Assembly: GCA_963716925.1 (NCBI GenBank) | Contig: CAVQUX010000014.1 | Coordinates: 310,001-374,000, forward strand | DNA: 64,000 nucleotides | Direction of reading: 5' to 3' | From: DAISKN01 sp963716925 | GTDB taxonomy: Bacteria; Acidobacteriota; Vicinamibacteria; Marinacidobacterales; SMYC01 | Part shown: positions 49,445-59,444 of the stretch, piece by piece | Numbering within the stretch: the stretch's first letter is position 1 | How the letters are laid out: the number at the start of each line of letters is the position of its first letter | The notes under the pieces: model-generated | The model's input: the letters and a program-made list of their open reading frames with translations, nothing else | The model's database searches: none | Told to the model about the DNA's origin: nothing | Made by a program: the position numbers and the translations under genes

Positions 49445-49499
49445 TTTGGAGCACCACTACCATTCGCGAGAGGCAGCGTCGGCGGCCGTCGCCTGAAGT

Positions 49500-49757
49500 T
49501 GACGCGCTGGGTGGCGGTGCCCGTTTGACCGTTGCCGGTCGTCACCTTCAGGGTGATCAGCCCGGAAGTGGGGGGAACCCCCTGGAAGACGAGGGGGAAT
49601 TCGGCGAGCGGCGAGGGTCCCACCGCATCTACAGGGGCGGGAGTCCAGTCCAGCTGCCACTCGTACTCGCGGATGTCCCCCGGGGTCGCGCTCGCGTCGA
49701 CCCAGAGCGTGTTGAGACCGAGGGCGTAGTCGAAGACCGCAACCGGTCGAACGAAGG
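49500..49757 (-). repeat. PKD-like coding repeat, unit 1
   Basis: Imperfect tandem repeat of 258 bases with the next unit. Both begin TGACGCGCTGGGTG and both encode LNTLWVDAS, GDI, LDWTPAPVDAVGPS on the minus strand. It is part of the C-terminal region of the frameshifted secreted protein. Confidence 0.75.
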
Positions 49758-50015
49758 TGACGCGCTGGGTGACGGTGCTGGTCTGTCCATCGCGGGCGAT
49801 TACCTTCAAGCGTGACGCGGCCGGAGGACGGTGAGCACGCCCTCGAAGACGAGCGGGAATTCGGCGAGGGCGAGAGGGTCCCACGGCATCGACGGGAGCG
49901 GGAGTCCAATCCAGCCGCCACTCGTACTGGAGGATGTCTCCGACGGTCGAGCTCGCGTCGACCCAGAGCGTGTTCAGTGCGGGGGTGGCGACGAAGCGCG
50001 CGACCGGTTGCGCGA
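49758..50015 (-). repeat. PKD-like coding repeat, unit 2
   Basis: Second copy of the 258-base unit. It contains a frame change near 49820 relative to unit 1, visible because the arginine-rich alternate frame replaces the expected strand between DAVGPS and LKVIARDGQT. Confidence 0.7.
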
Positions 50016-53000
50016 GAATGCGCGGGTCGAAGGGAGAGTCGTTGGCGATGTCGACGTAGGGGTTCACCGGGAGCCACCGGATGCGCGAGTTGATGTTCAC
50101 CACTCCGGGCGCCGGGAAGGATTTCGTCGATGGGCCGCTTGCCGGCGGGCACCTGGACGCCCTCCATTTCGAGGAGAGTGACACGTCCAGGCCGTCCCAA
50201 GATACGTATCCGGCTCACGTCCCGTTCCCCGATGAGATCGTTCAATGCCGCTCCGTTTTCTGTGTACCACGCGATTCCGCGGAGCCTCGTCGAGCGACAC
50301 GAGCCATACGCCCCGTCCGGGTGCGGCACGCTCGTCGTGCCCACGTACCGGTGACGTAGTTCAACAGCGGCATGTCCCGACACGTTGGTCTCGGACCCCG
50401 CCTGCTCGAGCATGCAAGTGTCCGCCAGGTCTGTACCCTCTGGTGTCGATGCCATGTCGCGGCCAGCTCGCCGCTGACGCCCGGGAACGCGGCCGTCGGG
50501 GTCTGGCTCGGCCCCGACGATGAAGTTGCCGCTCCTCCAGGTGCCGTCGCGGGTCACCGGCTGCCCCACGACCGCGTACTGCAGTCCGTCGGCGCCCTCG
50601 AGCCAGTCCCCGGACGATCGGGCCAGCCGGCGCGGTGCCTTCGAATTCGGAATCGACCTGGAACACGCACCGCGTGACTTCCATCGTGTCGACCTCGACG
50701 CAGGGCACGGTTCCGTCCTCGATGAGGGCGAGCCGGCGGTTCCCGACGAAAGGGCTCTCCCATGAAGTCGCGCGGGACGGACGACATGGGATGGAGCGCT
50801 GCCGGGACCACGGGCCGGACAGTAGGACACCGGCGCCTCACCGGGCTTGACCGTCATCGTCACGATCGCACGTGCGCTTTCCGCACTCGACCGGGTCGAG
50901 CGCCCGGTAGCTGAAGGAATCGGAGCCGGAGAAGCCAGGCACCGGCGTGAACGTGAACGAGCCGTTCGGCGCGAGCGTGAGAGCTCCATGGGCCGGGCCC
51001 GTCACCAGAATCGCGATCAGGAAGTCCGCCTCGGGATCGGTAGTCGTTCGCGAGGACTCCCACCGAGGCAGGGATGACGAAGCGCATGTTCTCTCGCAAA
51101 CCGTAGGAATCGGCTACGGCCGTCGGACCGTCGTTCATCGGCGTCACTGTCACGACCACGGATGCATCGTCCTCCCCGCCGAATCCGTCGCTGACGGCGT
51201 AGGTGAACGAATCGCCGCCGTTGAATCCGGGTTGCGGGATGTGTAGGTCAGCGTTCCGTTTCCGTTGTCCACGACCGCGCCGTGAGCGCCCTGGGTCATC
51301 CACGGTGACGGCGAGCGGATTGCCGTCGGGATCCGTAGTCGTTCGACAGCACCGGGACCACGACCGGCGTGTCCTCGGACGTCAGCGCGGCGTCGTCCAC
51401 CGCGTCGGGCGGCCCATTCGCGCCGCTATCGTCATCGAGGATGGTCAAGGTCGTGCTGCTCGGAGTGCCCAGCTCCGGACCGCCGATGGGATTACTCAGG
51501 ATGAGCTGGAGGGTCTCGTTCGGCTCCACGAGCGCGTCCTGGAGGACGACGACTTCGAAGGTCTGGCTCGCCTCGCCGGCGAGAAAGCTCAACGTTCCGG
51601 AAGTGGCCGTGTAGTCGACGCCCGCGGTGGCAGTGCCGTCCGCGACCGTGAGCTCGACCGACGCCGCCGAGCAGAAGGGACCGTGCCGGGTCACCGTCAC
51701 GCTTGCCAGACCGGCCGATTCCGTAACCTGTATGCTCGCGGAATCGAACTGAAAGGTCGCGCCGCTGTTCGCCGCCCGGGTAGGGAGGGCCCGCGAGAAA
51801 CACGTCGGGAAACCCGTTGATGAGGTCGTTCGGCACCAGGTTGGTGGCTGTGCTGTCGAAGACCACCAGGCTTCCGTCCGCGCTGATGGAAGGTGCGGTC
51901 GAGGTGCCGTCGGCCTCGCCGCCACCGGGGGTAAGGTTCACCCGCGTCGTCGTCCCGAGAACCGTGTCCCGCACGAAGACGTCATTGAAGGGGTGGACGT
52001 TGGTGTCCCCGGGAACCAGGTTGTTCGCCCAACTGTGGAAAGCGACGTAGCGGCCGTCCGCGCTGACGGAGGGCATCCACGAATCGTGGTTGCCCTGCGT
52101 TCCGTCCGTGGCCTGGCTCACGAGAGCGGTCGTTCCGGTGAGGAGGTCCTTCAGGAAGATGTCGTGGGTGAACCCATTCTGATCCGGAGTGACGATGTTG
52201 TCGCTGTTCGACTGGAAGGCGACGAACCGCCCGTCGGCACTGATATCGGCGAACCGGATTCCGGTATTCGATAGCCCGCCCGTTTCCGTCGGCCGTACCA
52301 GGGTAGTCGTTCCCGCCGTGCGGTCGCGGATGTAGATCTCCTGCGAAGTGCTGCAGCACGTCAGGGTCGAGGGAGCCCTGAGAGAGGAAGGCCACGAAGC
52401 GGCCGTCGACTGTGATGGAAGGGTTCACTCCGTCACCGAAGGCGGTTTCCACGCCGGCCGTGGAAACGCTGACCCGCTCCGTGGTTCCCGCGACCACGTC
52501 TCGTACGAAAGTGTCCCAGCGGTTGTTCGTGTCGCCGGCCACCAGGTTCGAGGCGTTGCTGTAGAAGGCGACGATATCGTCCGTCCCCGTTGATCGCGGG
52601 ACCATGCGATACGGAGTTGGCCTGCGCTTCGGCGGATGAGACGCTGAGGCGCGTCGTCGTGCCCGCGACGAGGTCGCGGAGGAAGATGTCGTTGAAACCG
52701 TTGGTATCCCCGGGTACGAGGTTCGTGGCCTGGCTCACGAAGGCGACGTAGCGGCCGTCCGCGCTGATCACCGGATCGAAGGAGTTATGGTTGGCCTCGC
52801 CCCCGTCCGAGGCGACGCTCGCGACGGTCGCCCGGCCGGTCAGCCGGTCCCGCACGAAGACGTCCCGCGTCGAGAAGTCATCGTCCTGGCAGACGATGGT
52901 GCTGGCGTAGCTCTCGAAGACCACATAGCGTCCATCCGCGCTGATTCGGCTGCGAGGAGGGATGATGCCGTCCGAGCCGGAGTGATGGTTACCGGCGAGG

Positions 53001-53402
53001 CCGTCCGTGCCGATACTGATCAGCTCGAGGGGCGGCAACGACTGGCCATGAAGCGGCGCGAAGTAAGGGATCAGGAACAGGCACACCATCCCTGCAAGGA
53101 CCGACGCCTTCCGAACCATTGTCTTTTCCTCCCTGTGTCAACGGGCAGCGGTCTCGCATTCGAGCGCAACCGCCGGTTCGTATGGCAGGGAGTTGAAGGA
53201 AGGCGCGATATTACCTGTCCTCCGACGCGGTCCGCGGGAGCTCGCTCTTCTTCGGTCCTGAAAGGTCCGAGGAGCGATCGAGATGGAGGCGAGCGGGCGC
53301 CGGGGCAGGAGGGGGGCCTCTACGCTCTGGCGCGGAAGCTGCTGGAAGCCTTCAAGAGAAAAACCAACGGGACCTGAAGCAGCTTCGGCCGCGTCATGAG
53401 AC

Positions 53403-55223
53403 TCAGAACCCGGGGGGTCTTTCGGACCAGGCTCCGAACTCGCGCTCGAGCGCCATGCCCACCCGCGCGACGGTGCCCTCGTCGAAGAGGCGGCCGAGAA
53501 CCGTCACTCCGTGCGGAACGCGTCGGGGGGTCGCGAACTCGGGGAGCGGGTTCTTCGGGTCCGCGGCCCAGTCGCTTCTCGCCTTCGTCACCTCGACGAA
53601 GCCGGTGCGCAGCGTCAGCGACGGGTGCCCCGTGAAGTTTCCGATGGTGAGCATCTCGTCCCGCAGGGACGGCACGAGAAGGACGTCCACCTCGGAGAAG
53701 ATGCGAGCCATCTCGAGAGTGACCATACGGCGCATCCGGTCGGCCTGCACGAAATCGACGGCCGAAAGGAAGCGCGACTCGCGGAAGAGGTTGGGCCACG
53801 CGTCCGGCACCTGGGCGGTCAACGTGTCGTCGGCGTCGCCGAGCGTCAGCTCCTCGAACGAGGCCGCTGCCTCGGCAAAGAGGATCAGAAGGAGCGAGCT
53901 GTAGGGCCAGTCGGGGAGAGCGACCGGAACCGGGGTCATTCCCAACCGGCCCACCGCCTCGAGAGCGGCGCGATCGACCTCGGTCGACGGAGACTCCTCC
54001 ATCCACTTCGGGAAGTAACCCACCCGCAGACCTGCGATCGGGGCGCCCGCGTCGAAATCGAGGGCCGCTCCGACGCTCGCGACGTCCCCCGCGTCGGGTC
54101 CGGAGATCGCCGAGAGGACGAGCATGGCATCCTCCACGGTGCGGGTCATCGGCCCGAGCTTGTCGAGAGACCAGCAGAGAGTCATGGCGCCGGAGCGTGG
54201 CACACGGCCGAAGGTCGGACGGAGCCCGGTGACGCCGCACCGCATCGCAGGACTGATGATCGAACCGCCGGTCTCGCTTCCGATCGAGAACGCGACGAGC
54301 GCCGCGGCGGTGGCCGCGCCCGGACCGGCGCTCGAGCCCGAGGCGCCCTCCTCGAGGAGCCACGGATTCATGGTCTGCCCGCCGAACCAGATGTCGTTCA
54401 GCGCGAGGGCGCCGAGACTGAGCTTCGCCAACAGGATCGCGCCCGCTTCCTTCAGCCGGGCGACGACCGCCGAGTCTGCGTCCGGGACGCGATTCCGGAA
54501 CGGCTCCGCCCCGTACGTCGTCGCGACGCCGGCCGTGTCGACGAGATCCTTCGCGCCCCAGGGAATGCCGTGGAGCGGCCCACGATACTTTCCGGCCGCG
54601 ATCTCGGCGTCGGCTTCCTTCGCCTGCGCGAGCGCCTGTTCGCGCGGGAGAGTGATGACACTCTTGAGCCTGCCGTCGAAGCGATCGATTCGGTCGAGAT
54701 AGATGCCGGTGAGGCGTTCGGCCGTGAGAGTCCGGCTCTCGATCCAGCGCGAGAGCTGCGTCACGGGCGCGTACGCGATGTCGTCGTCGCTCGTCGGAAG
54801 CGGCCCGGGATCCGCTTGCGAGCGCGCAAAACGCGCGGTGAGGTTCGGTACCGTCACCCCCGGGAGCGCGGGATTCCAGACGAACCCCGGCACGACGCCG
54901 GGGGCGATCGCGACCTTGCGCGGACCCGTCCGCCGCTCGAGCATCGCCGCCATCGATTTTCGCCAGGACGTGGCCATCTGCTCGCGCTCGCGGTCGGTCA
55001 TCGTGACCTGCACGAGCTTCTCGGCCTCGGCGAAGGTCTGGGGCGTGACCTCGGGCCCGGTCTGGGTCATGGTTCCGAAGGTCGGAGGTGCCCCGGGCGT
55101 CCCGAGGTCCTGTTCGGTGCCCGAGGCGCGCGGCCCTTCCGTCTGCTCGCGCGCGCGGCACGCGGCCGCGGCTCCGAAGAGCGCGAGGGGGACACGGGTC
55201 ATGAACCGTCTGCGGGTGGTCAT
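53403..55223 (-). CDS. Tat-exported amidase (amidase signature family)
   Basis: A 606-residue protein with a twin-arginine start (MTTRRRFMTRVPLALFG). The amidase catalytic triad is present: lysine in PWGAKDLVDT, cis-serine in SGSSAGPGAATAAALVAF and the nucleophile serine in GSETGGSI. A 130-residue N-terminal extension precedes the core. The family hydrolyses amides by a Ser-Ser-Lys mechanism; GatA is unlikely given the Tat signal. It lies 17 bases after a nucleoside hydrolase gene at the end of the permease-ribokinase operon. The 283 bases downstream hold no gene, only a 9-bp dyad (53335-53343/53378-53386). Confidence 0.9.
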   Translation of the reverse strand: MTTRRRFMTRVPLALFGAAAACRAREQTEGPRASGTEQDLGTPGAPPTFGTMTQTGPEVTPQTFAEAEKLVQVTMTDREREQMATSWRKSMAAMLERRTGPRKVAIAPGVVPGFVWNPALPGVTVPNLTARFARSQADPGPLPTSDDDIAYAPVTQLSRWIESRTLTAERLTGIYLDRIDRFDGRLKSVITLPREQALAQAKEADAEIAAGKYRGPLHGIPWGAKDLVDTAGVATTYGAEPFRNRVPDADSAVVARLKEAGAILLAKLSLGALALNDIWFGGQTMNPWLLEEGASGSSAGPGAATAAALVAFSIGSETGGSIISPAMRCGVTGLRPTFGRVPRSGAMTLCWSLDKLGPMTRTVEDAMLVLSAISGPDAGDVASVGAALDFDAGAPIAGLRVGYFPKWMEESPSTEVDRAALEAVGRLGMTPVPVALPDWPYSSLLLILFAEAAASFEELTLGDADDTLTAQVPDAWPNLFRESRFLSAVDFVQADRMRRMVTLEMARIFSEVDVLLVPSLRDEMLTIGNFTGHPSLTLRTGFVEVTKARSDWAADPKNPLPEFATPRRVPHGVTVLGRLFDEGTVARVGMALEREFGAWSERPPGF

Positions 55224-55240
55224 GAAGAACCTCCGTTGAG

Positions 55241-56299
55241 CTACGGCCGCGTCATGAGCTCGAGGTAGAGCTTCTCGAATTTCTCGAGGTCGATATTGGT
55301 CTGTACCCGCCAGGCTTTCTTCGCCCAGGACGGTCCGCCCTGCTCCGGGCGCCACCAGACCGTCTTCCCGTAGTTCGGCCCCCAGCTCCAGTCGACGTCG
55401 ACGAAGAGATCCACCGTCTCGGTGATGATCGTAGGGTCGATGATCGATGCGGCAGCGAGCTCGTCCCACATGAAGCCAAAGAGCTCGTCGTCGTGGCCCG
55501 CGTAGGACTCCTGGACGTATTTCGCGAGCGGAGTCCCGGCCTTGGCGATTTTGTCGACGAACGCCCGCTTCATCTGGGTCTTGTGGCAGACGTCGATGGG
55601 AGTGAGCTCCTTCTCGATCCAGGGAGTGCGCATGTGGATTCCGGCGGCTTCCGCGTCCCACCAGAAATTGAACTTCTCGTTCACGTGAATAGCGCCGCCC
55701 ATGGTGTAGACCTTCTTGATCTTGGAGACGATGTCCGGCGCGAGCTTCACCGCGAGGGCCACGTTGGTCATGGGCCCCGCGGTGTAGAGGACGAGCTCTC
55801 CCGGATACTTCCTCGCCATCTCGATGAGGAGCTCGGCGGCGTGCTTCTCGACCGGCTTTCCCTTGGGAGGGCCGCCGGGGGCAGGACGGATGGTCCCGGA
55901 AGGCGGCACGTCCTTGCCCCAGTTGCCGTACCAGCCGTCGCCGGGCTTCGGACCCCAGAGAGCGTGGCGCATCTTCATCGACTCGCCCGTCTGCAGGAGA
56001 GGCTCCGCGGCGCCCGCCGCGACCGGAACGTTCGGCTTTCCGCTGACTTCGGCGATCTTCAGCGTGTGGTAGATCGCCTGGTCGAGCCAGGCGTCTCCCG
56101 CGACGACGCCGATTCCCACCACTTCGATGTTGGGCGCCTTGAGGAGCATCGCGATCGACATCGAGTCGGTGCCGCCCGGCCCGGAGGTGTCCTGGTCGAT
56201 GAACACTTTCGTGGTCTGAGCGGATGCCGCGAGCGGAATGGAGGCGACGAGAAATGCGAGGGCGGAGCTTCGTGTGAGCATGGCGCAGAAATCTAACAC
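55241..56299 (-). CDS. Exported nucleoside hydrolase (IUNH family), divergent metal motif
   Basis: A 352-residue protein with a signal peptide (SSALAFLVASIPLAASAQ). It shares the altered metal site with the gene at 47107: FIDQDTSGPGGTDSMSIAML in place of DxDxxxDD, plus IEVVGIGVVAGDAWLDQ, LVLYTAGPMTNVALAV, NFWWDAEAAGIH and MWDELAAASIIDP. It therefore belongs to the same subfamily. Predicted to cleave nucleosides outside the cytoplasm. Three bases separate it from the upstream nucleoside hydrolase gene. Confidence 0.88.
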   Translation of the reverse strand: MLDFCAMLTRSSALAFLVASIPLAASAQTTKVFIDQDTSGPGGTDSMSIAMLLKAPNIEVVGIGVVAGDAWLDQAIYHTLKIAEVSGKPNVPVAAGAAEPLLQTGESMKMRHALWGPKPGDGWYGNWGKDVPPSGTIRPAPGGPPKGKPVEKHAAELLIEMARKYPGELVLYTAGPMTNVALAVKLAPDIVSKIKKVYTMGGAIHVNEKFNFWWDAEAAGIHMRTPWIEKELTPIDVCHKTQMKRAFVDKIAKAGTPLAKYVQESYAGHDDELFGFMWDELAAASIIDPTIITETVDLFVDVDWSWGPNYGKTVWWRPEQGGPSWAKKAWRVQTNIDLEKFEKLYLELMTRP

Positions 56300-56302
56300 A
56301 GG

Positions 56303-57319
56303 CTACCGCTTCATCAGCTCGAGGAAGACCTCCATGAAGCGGGGGGTGTCGAGGTCGAAAAGCACCGTCGCCTTTCGAACGCCCTCGGGAGGCCGCCTCT
56401 CGGAATCCCAGTAGAGCGTCTGGCCGTAGAGGGCGCCGTGATCCACCTCGACGTCGAGGAACATCTCCTCCGATCGGCGCACGGTCTCCGGCTCGAGGAG
56501 AGCGAGGATGGCGATCTGGTCGTACATGAGCGGGGTGACGGGGTGCGCGGCCACGCGCCCGACGTGAGCCGACTGGAAGTAGCGGCCGATCGGAGAATCG
56601 ACGGAAGCGAGAGACCGGGCTGTCTCGAGCGTGAAGGGGGCCTGCTCCGCGATGTTGACGGGGGTCACGGTCACCCGGGGCCATTCCGCCCTCAGGGTAA
56701 TCCGCGCCGCCTCGGGATCCATCCAGAAGTTGAACTCCGGAAGCCTTCCGATCCCTCCGCCCATGACCACGAGCTCGCGCGCGAGGGGTGCGATCCCGGG
56801 ATCCTTGGCGAGAGCGAGGGCGACGTTGGTGAGAGGGCCGATGGCGGCGACGACGACCTCTCGCGGCCGGCTGCGGAGGGTCTCGATGAGGAAATCGGCG
56901 GCATGTCCGTCGCGCGGACGGATCGACGCGAGCACGCCGTCGGGGGGCACGACGTCATGAGAGGCTGGTCCTTCCTCGCGCCAGGCGCCTTTGTAGCCGC
57001 CGTCGCTCGTCTCCCCGTAGACTTTCTCGCGGCGGATCATCTCCTCCTGGCTCGTGAGAAGAGGCCTCTCGGCACCCGCGAAGACCGGGACGTCCGGCCG
57101 CCCGGCGATCTCGAGAAGCCTGAGAACGTTCTCGACCTCCTGCTTCAACCAGTCGTTTCCGGTCACGACGGTGACGCCGAGGAGCTCGACTTTCTCGGAT
57201 TGAAGGAGCGCCAGGAGCGCCATGGCATCGTCGCTCGCGAATCCGCAGTCGGTATCGACGATGACGGGAACCCGCGGGGGAGCCAATGCTCCTACCGCAA
57301 GGAGGAGCGGCAGAATCAT
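56303..57319 (-). CDS. Exported nucleoside hydrolase (IUNH family), canonical metal motif
   Basis: About 338 residues from MILPLLLAVGALAPP, a short signal peptide. The calcium motif VIVDTDCGFASDDAMAL keeps both halves of DxDxxxDD. Other markers: VELLGVTVVTGNDW, VVVAAIGPLTNVALALA, FNFWMDPEAAR and MYDQIAILALLEP. The chosen ATG overlaps the ribokinase stop (ATGA); an ATG 15 bases upstream also exists. Paired with a divergent paralogue downstream, suggesting complementary nucleoside specificities. Ribose product would be used by the adjacent ribokinase. Confidence 0.9.
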   Translation of the reverse strand: MILPLLLAVGALAPPRVPVIVDTDCGFASDDAMALLALLQSEKVELLGVTVVTGNDWLKQEVENVLRLLEIAGRPDVPVFAGAERPLLTSQEEMIRREKVYGETSDGGYKGAWREEGPASHDVVPPDGVLASIRPRDGHAADFLIETLRSRPREVVVAAIGPLTNVALALAKDPGIAPLARELVVMGGGIGRLPEFNFWMDPEAARITLRAEWPRVTVTPVNIAEQAPFTLETARSLASVDSPIGRYFQSAHVGRVAAHPVTPLMYDQIAILALLEPETVRRSEEMFLDVEVDHGALYGQTLYWDSERRPPEGVRKATVLFDLDTPRFMEVFLELMKR

Positions 57320-58245
57320 GCTCGGGCTCGCCACTCCTTATTGAAGCGGGCGCGCTGGATGAAGGACTTCTGGGTGCCGATGGCGGTCGTCGAAATGCCG
57401 GCGTAGAGATTGGCGCGCCGCACGGCCTCGCGCTCGGGGTAACCTTCGGCGAGGAACACCGCGAAGCTTCCGATGAAGGCGTCCCCCGCCCCCGTCGAGT
57501 CCACGGCTTTCACCGGAAAGGCGGGAATGAGATCCATGCCTTCGCGCGTCGCGAGAAGAGCGCCGCGCTCGCCCAAGGTCAGGATCACGCGGGACAATCC
57601 TCGATCGAGCAGATGCCGGGCGCAGGCTTTGGCGTCCTCGACCGACTTCACCGGCTTCCCGGTGATGGTCTCGGCCTCGCTCTCGTTGGGGATGAAGTAG
57701 TCGGCGGCGGCGAGCTTCTCGAGGTCGGCGGGGGCGGCCGGAGCCGGGTTCACGAGGGTGCGAACTCCGTATTTTTTCGCGAGGCGAACGGTGTAATACA
57801 CGGTCTCGAGCGGGATCTCGAACTGCAGCACGATCGCGTCCGCGCGCTTCAGAAGACTCGCCGCTTCGTCGACCGCCCGGGGGGTCATCCGGTCGTTCGC
57901 TCCCTTGACCACGAAGATGCGATTCTGGCCGCTCTTGTCGACGAAGATCGGAGCCACACCGCTCGAGACGCCCTTGACGATTTTGACGTGGCGCGCGCCG
58001 ATGCCGAGCGCCTTGAAGTTCCGGATGGTGGGCGGCCCGAAGAGATCGTCGCCGACCCGGGCGACCATGTGCGCCTCCGCCCCGCAGTAGCTCGCCGCCA
58101 CCGCCTGGTTCGCGCCCTTGCCTCCGAAGCCGAGGTCGAAGCGGTCTCCGAAGATGGTCTCTCCCGGACGAGCGAACTGATCGGTGAAAGTGGTGAGATC
58201 GATATTGGCGCTTCCGACGACGACGATTCGTGGCTTCCTGGGCAT
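57316..58245 (-). CDS. rbsK: Ribokinase (PfkB family)
   Basis: A 309-residue sugar kinase: substrate motif GFGGKGANQAVAA, N-terminal VVVGSANIDL and the catalytic DSTGAGDAFIGSF with its aspartate base. This combination is typical of ribokinase, which makes ribose 5-phosphate from ribose and ATP in the cytoplasm. It lies between the permease (4 bases upstream) and two nucleoside hydrolases, the expected place for salvage of ribose released from nucleosides. Confidence 0.92.
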   Translation of the reverse strand: MPRKPRIVVVGSANIDLTTFTDQFARPGETIFGDRFDLGFGGKGANQAVAASYCGAEAHMVARVGDDLFGPPTIRNFKALGIGARHVKIVKGVSSGVAPIFVDKSGQNRIFVVKGANDRMTPRAVDEAASLLKRADAIVLQFEIPLETVYYTVRLAKKYGVRTLVNPAPAAPADLEKLAAADYFIPNESEAETITGKPVKSVEDAKACARHLLDRGLSRVILTLGERGALLATREGMDLIPAFPVKAVDSTGAGDAFIGSFAVFLAEGYPEREAVRRANLYAGISTTAIGTQKSFIQRARFNKEWRARA

Positions 58246-58249
58246 GGAA

Positions 58250-59227
58250 TCAGGAGGCGGAGGCGAGCGCCACGATGGCGCCGATGTAGAAGACGAACAT
58301 CAGGACGAGATAGCGCTTCGCTTTGGCGTTCGCTCCCTCGAACTCCTTCCAGACAAGGACACCCCAGAGCGCGGCCACCATGGGAGCGCTCTGTCCGATG
58401 GCGTACGAGATCGCGAATCCGACCTTGCTTCCGGCGATGAGGTTGAAGGCGGTCCCGAGACTCCAGATGGCTCCGCCCAGGAGTCCCAGAACGTGCCATC
58501 GGATCCCGCCCTGGGTATATCCGGACATGGAGACCGGCTCGCCCGAGAGCGGCTTCTTCATGAAATAGAGGTTGAAGGGAACGGTCGAGAGAAGCGCCGC
58601 GAGCGTGAAGAACACGGTGCTGGTGTAGGGGGTGAGCTGCCCTTCGCCAGGCGCCATGGCGACGGTCGTGAAGCGCACCCAGCTTCCCATGAGAAGGCCG
58701 CTGATGACGCAGATCCAGAGGCCGCGGCCCGTCACCTTCACCTTGCCGCCGCCGAGTTCTTTGTAAGCGAGGGCGTCGGCGATGATCGCGGCCACGGCGA
58801 GAGCGACACCGAGTGCGATGAGCGTGAGATTTCCCTTCGGCTCCACGACGTAGGCGAGAACGGTGCCGAGAACCAGCGCCGTCCCGATCGAAACCGGAAA
58901 GGCGATCGAAAGCCCGGCGATGGCGATCGCCGCGACCAGAAGGATGTTCGCGAGGTTGAAGATCGCGCCCCCGATCATCGCCTGAACGATCCGGTCCGAG
59001 CCGGCTTTATCGAGATTCGCGAGGAAAGAGAATTCACCGCCTCCCGCGCTTCCGAGAGTGAACGCGAGGAGGAGCGCCATCACGAAGATGCCGATGGCGT
59101 AGTCCCAGTAGAAAAGCTCGAAGCGGACGCCCCTCGCGAGCTTGTAGGTGTTGGCCCAGGAGCCCCAGCAGGTGGCGCAGAGAATCACGAGAAGGAGTGC
59201 GAGCCCAAAGGATTCGGGAACGAACAT
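58250..59227 (-). CDS. DMT-type permease (ureide-permease / GRP sugar transporter-like)
   Basis: A 325-residue membrane protein with about ten helices. The N-terminus FVPESFGLALLLVILCATCWGSWANTYKL (abridged) followed by FELFYWDYAIG is the pattern of plant-type ureide permeases and of bacterial proteins annotated as GRP or ribose transporters. Ureide permeases move allantoin, uracil and related bases; GRP proteins move sugars. In this operon both nucleobase and ribose uptake make sense. First gene of the leftward nucleoside operon. Confidence 0.83.
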   Translation of the reverse strand: MFVPESFGLALLLVILCATCWGSWANTYKLARGVRFELFYWDYAIGIFVMALLLAFTLGSAGGGEFSFLANLDKAGSDRIVQAMIGGAIFNLANILLVAAIAIAGLSIAFPVSIGTALVLGTVLAYVVEPKGNLTLIALGVALAVAAIIADALAYKELGGGKVKVTGRGLWICVISGLLMGSWVRFTTVAMAPGEGQLTPYTSTVFFTLAALLSTVPFNLYFMKKPLSGEPVSMSGYTQGGIRWHVLGLLGGAIWSLGTAFNLIAGSKVGFAISYAIGQSAPMVAALWGVLVWKEFEGANAKAKRYLVLMFVFYIGAIVALASAS

Positions 59228-59387
59228 GGCGATCCCCCGCGCGGCCCCGGCATCTCGCCCCGAGCCGCGCTCAAGTAAAACCGCAGCACTCTAACACAGC
59301 GCGGGGGGCGCGGCCCGTCCGGATCGAATCTCTCGGTCGGCTTCCGTAGATACCCTTATGACCCGCCTACGAGAAGCGGCGAAGCTT

Positions 59388-59444
59388 CACGTCGTCCTGA
59401 ACTAGTTCGAGGAGCTGAAGCGGCTCGCCCCGGTTGAGAACTGA
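59388..59444 (+). pseudogene. C-terminal tail of a Ser/Thr protein kinase (remnant)
   Basis: Plus-strand codons read HVVLN, a TAG, then FEELKRLAPVEN and TGA. HVVLNWFEELKRL-type endings are, from memory, characteristic of acidobacterial serine/threonine kinases with propeller sensors. Here the tryptophan codon is TAG and no kinase precedes it. It overlaps the Uma2-like gene end on the other strand. A gene-end scar. Confidence 0.55.

Larger units (their letters stand above)
49441..53119 (-). pseudogene. Large secreted propeller/Calx-beta/cadherin-like protein, many frameshifts
   Basis: About 3.7 kb that in pieces encodes one secreted protein. Signal peptide (MVRKASVLAGMVCLFLIP), TolB-like propeller repeats (ISADGRYVVFESYAS, ISADGRYVAFVSQATNLVPG, VSADGRYVAFHSWANNLVPG), a Calx-beta domain (FQFDSASIQVTESAGLASVT), Ig/cadherin-like repeats with LSNDY and GGDSFTYAVSDGFGGEDD, and two C-terminal PKD-like repeats. 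Frame changes occur near 52580, 52360, 51790, 51335, several times between 51300 and 50100, and near 49820. Neighbouring genes are intact, so this looks like a decaying gene or a locally poor consensus. It ends in an overlap with the Exordium-like gene. Confidence 0.75.

Noticed and set aside
53120..53402. A plus-strand frame ending ALARKLLEAFKRKTNGT
   Set aside because: It resembles a protein end but lacks a start, and most of the frame is antisense to the frameshifted gene.
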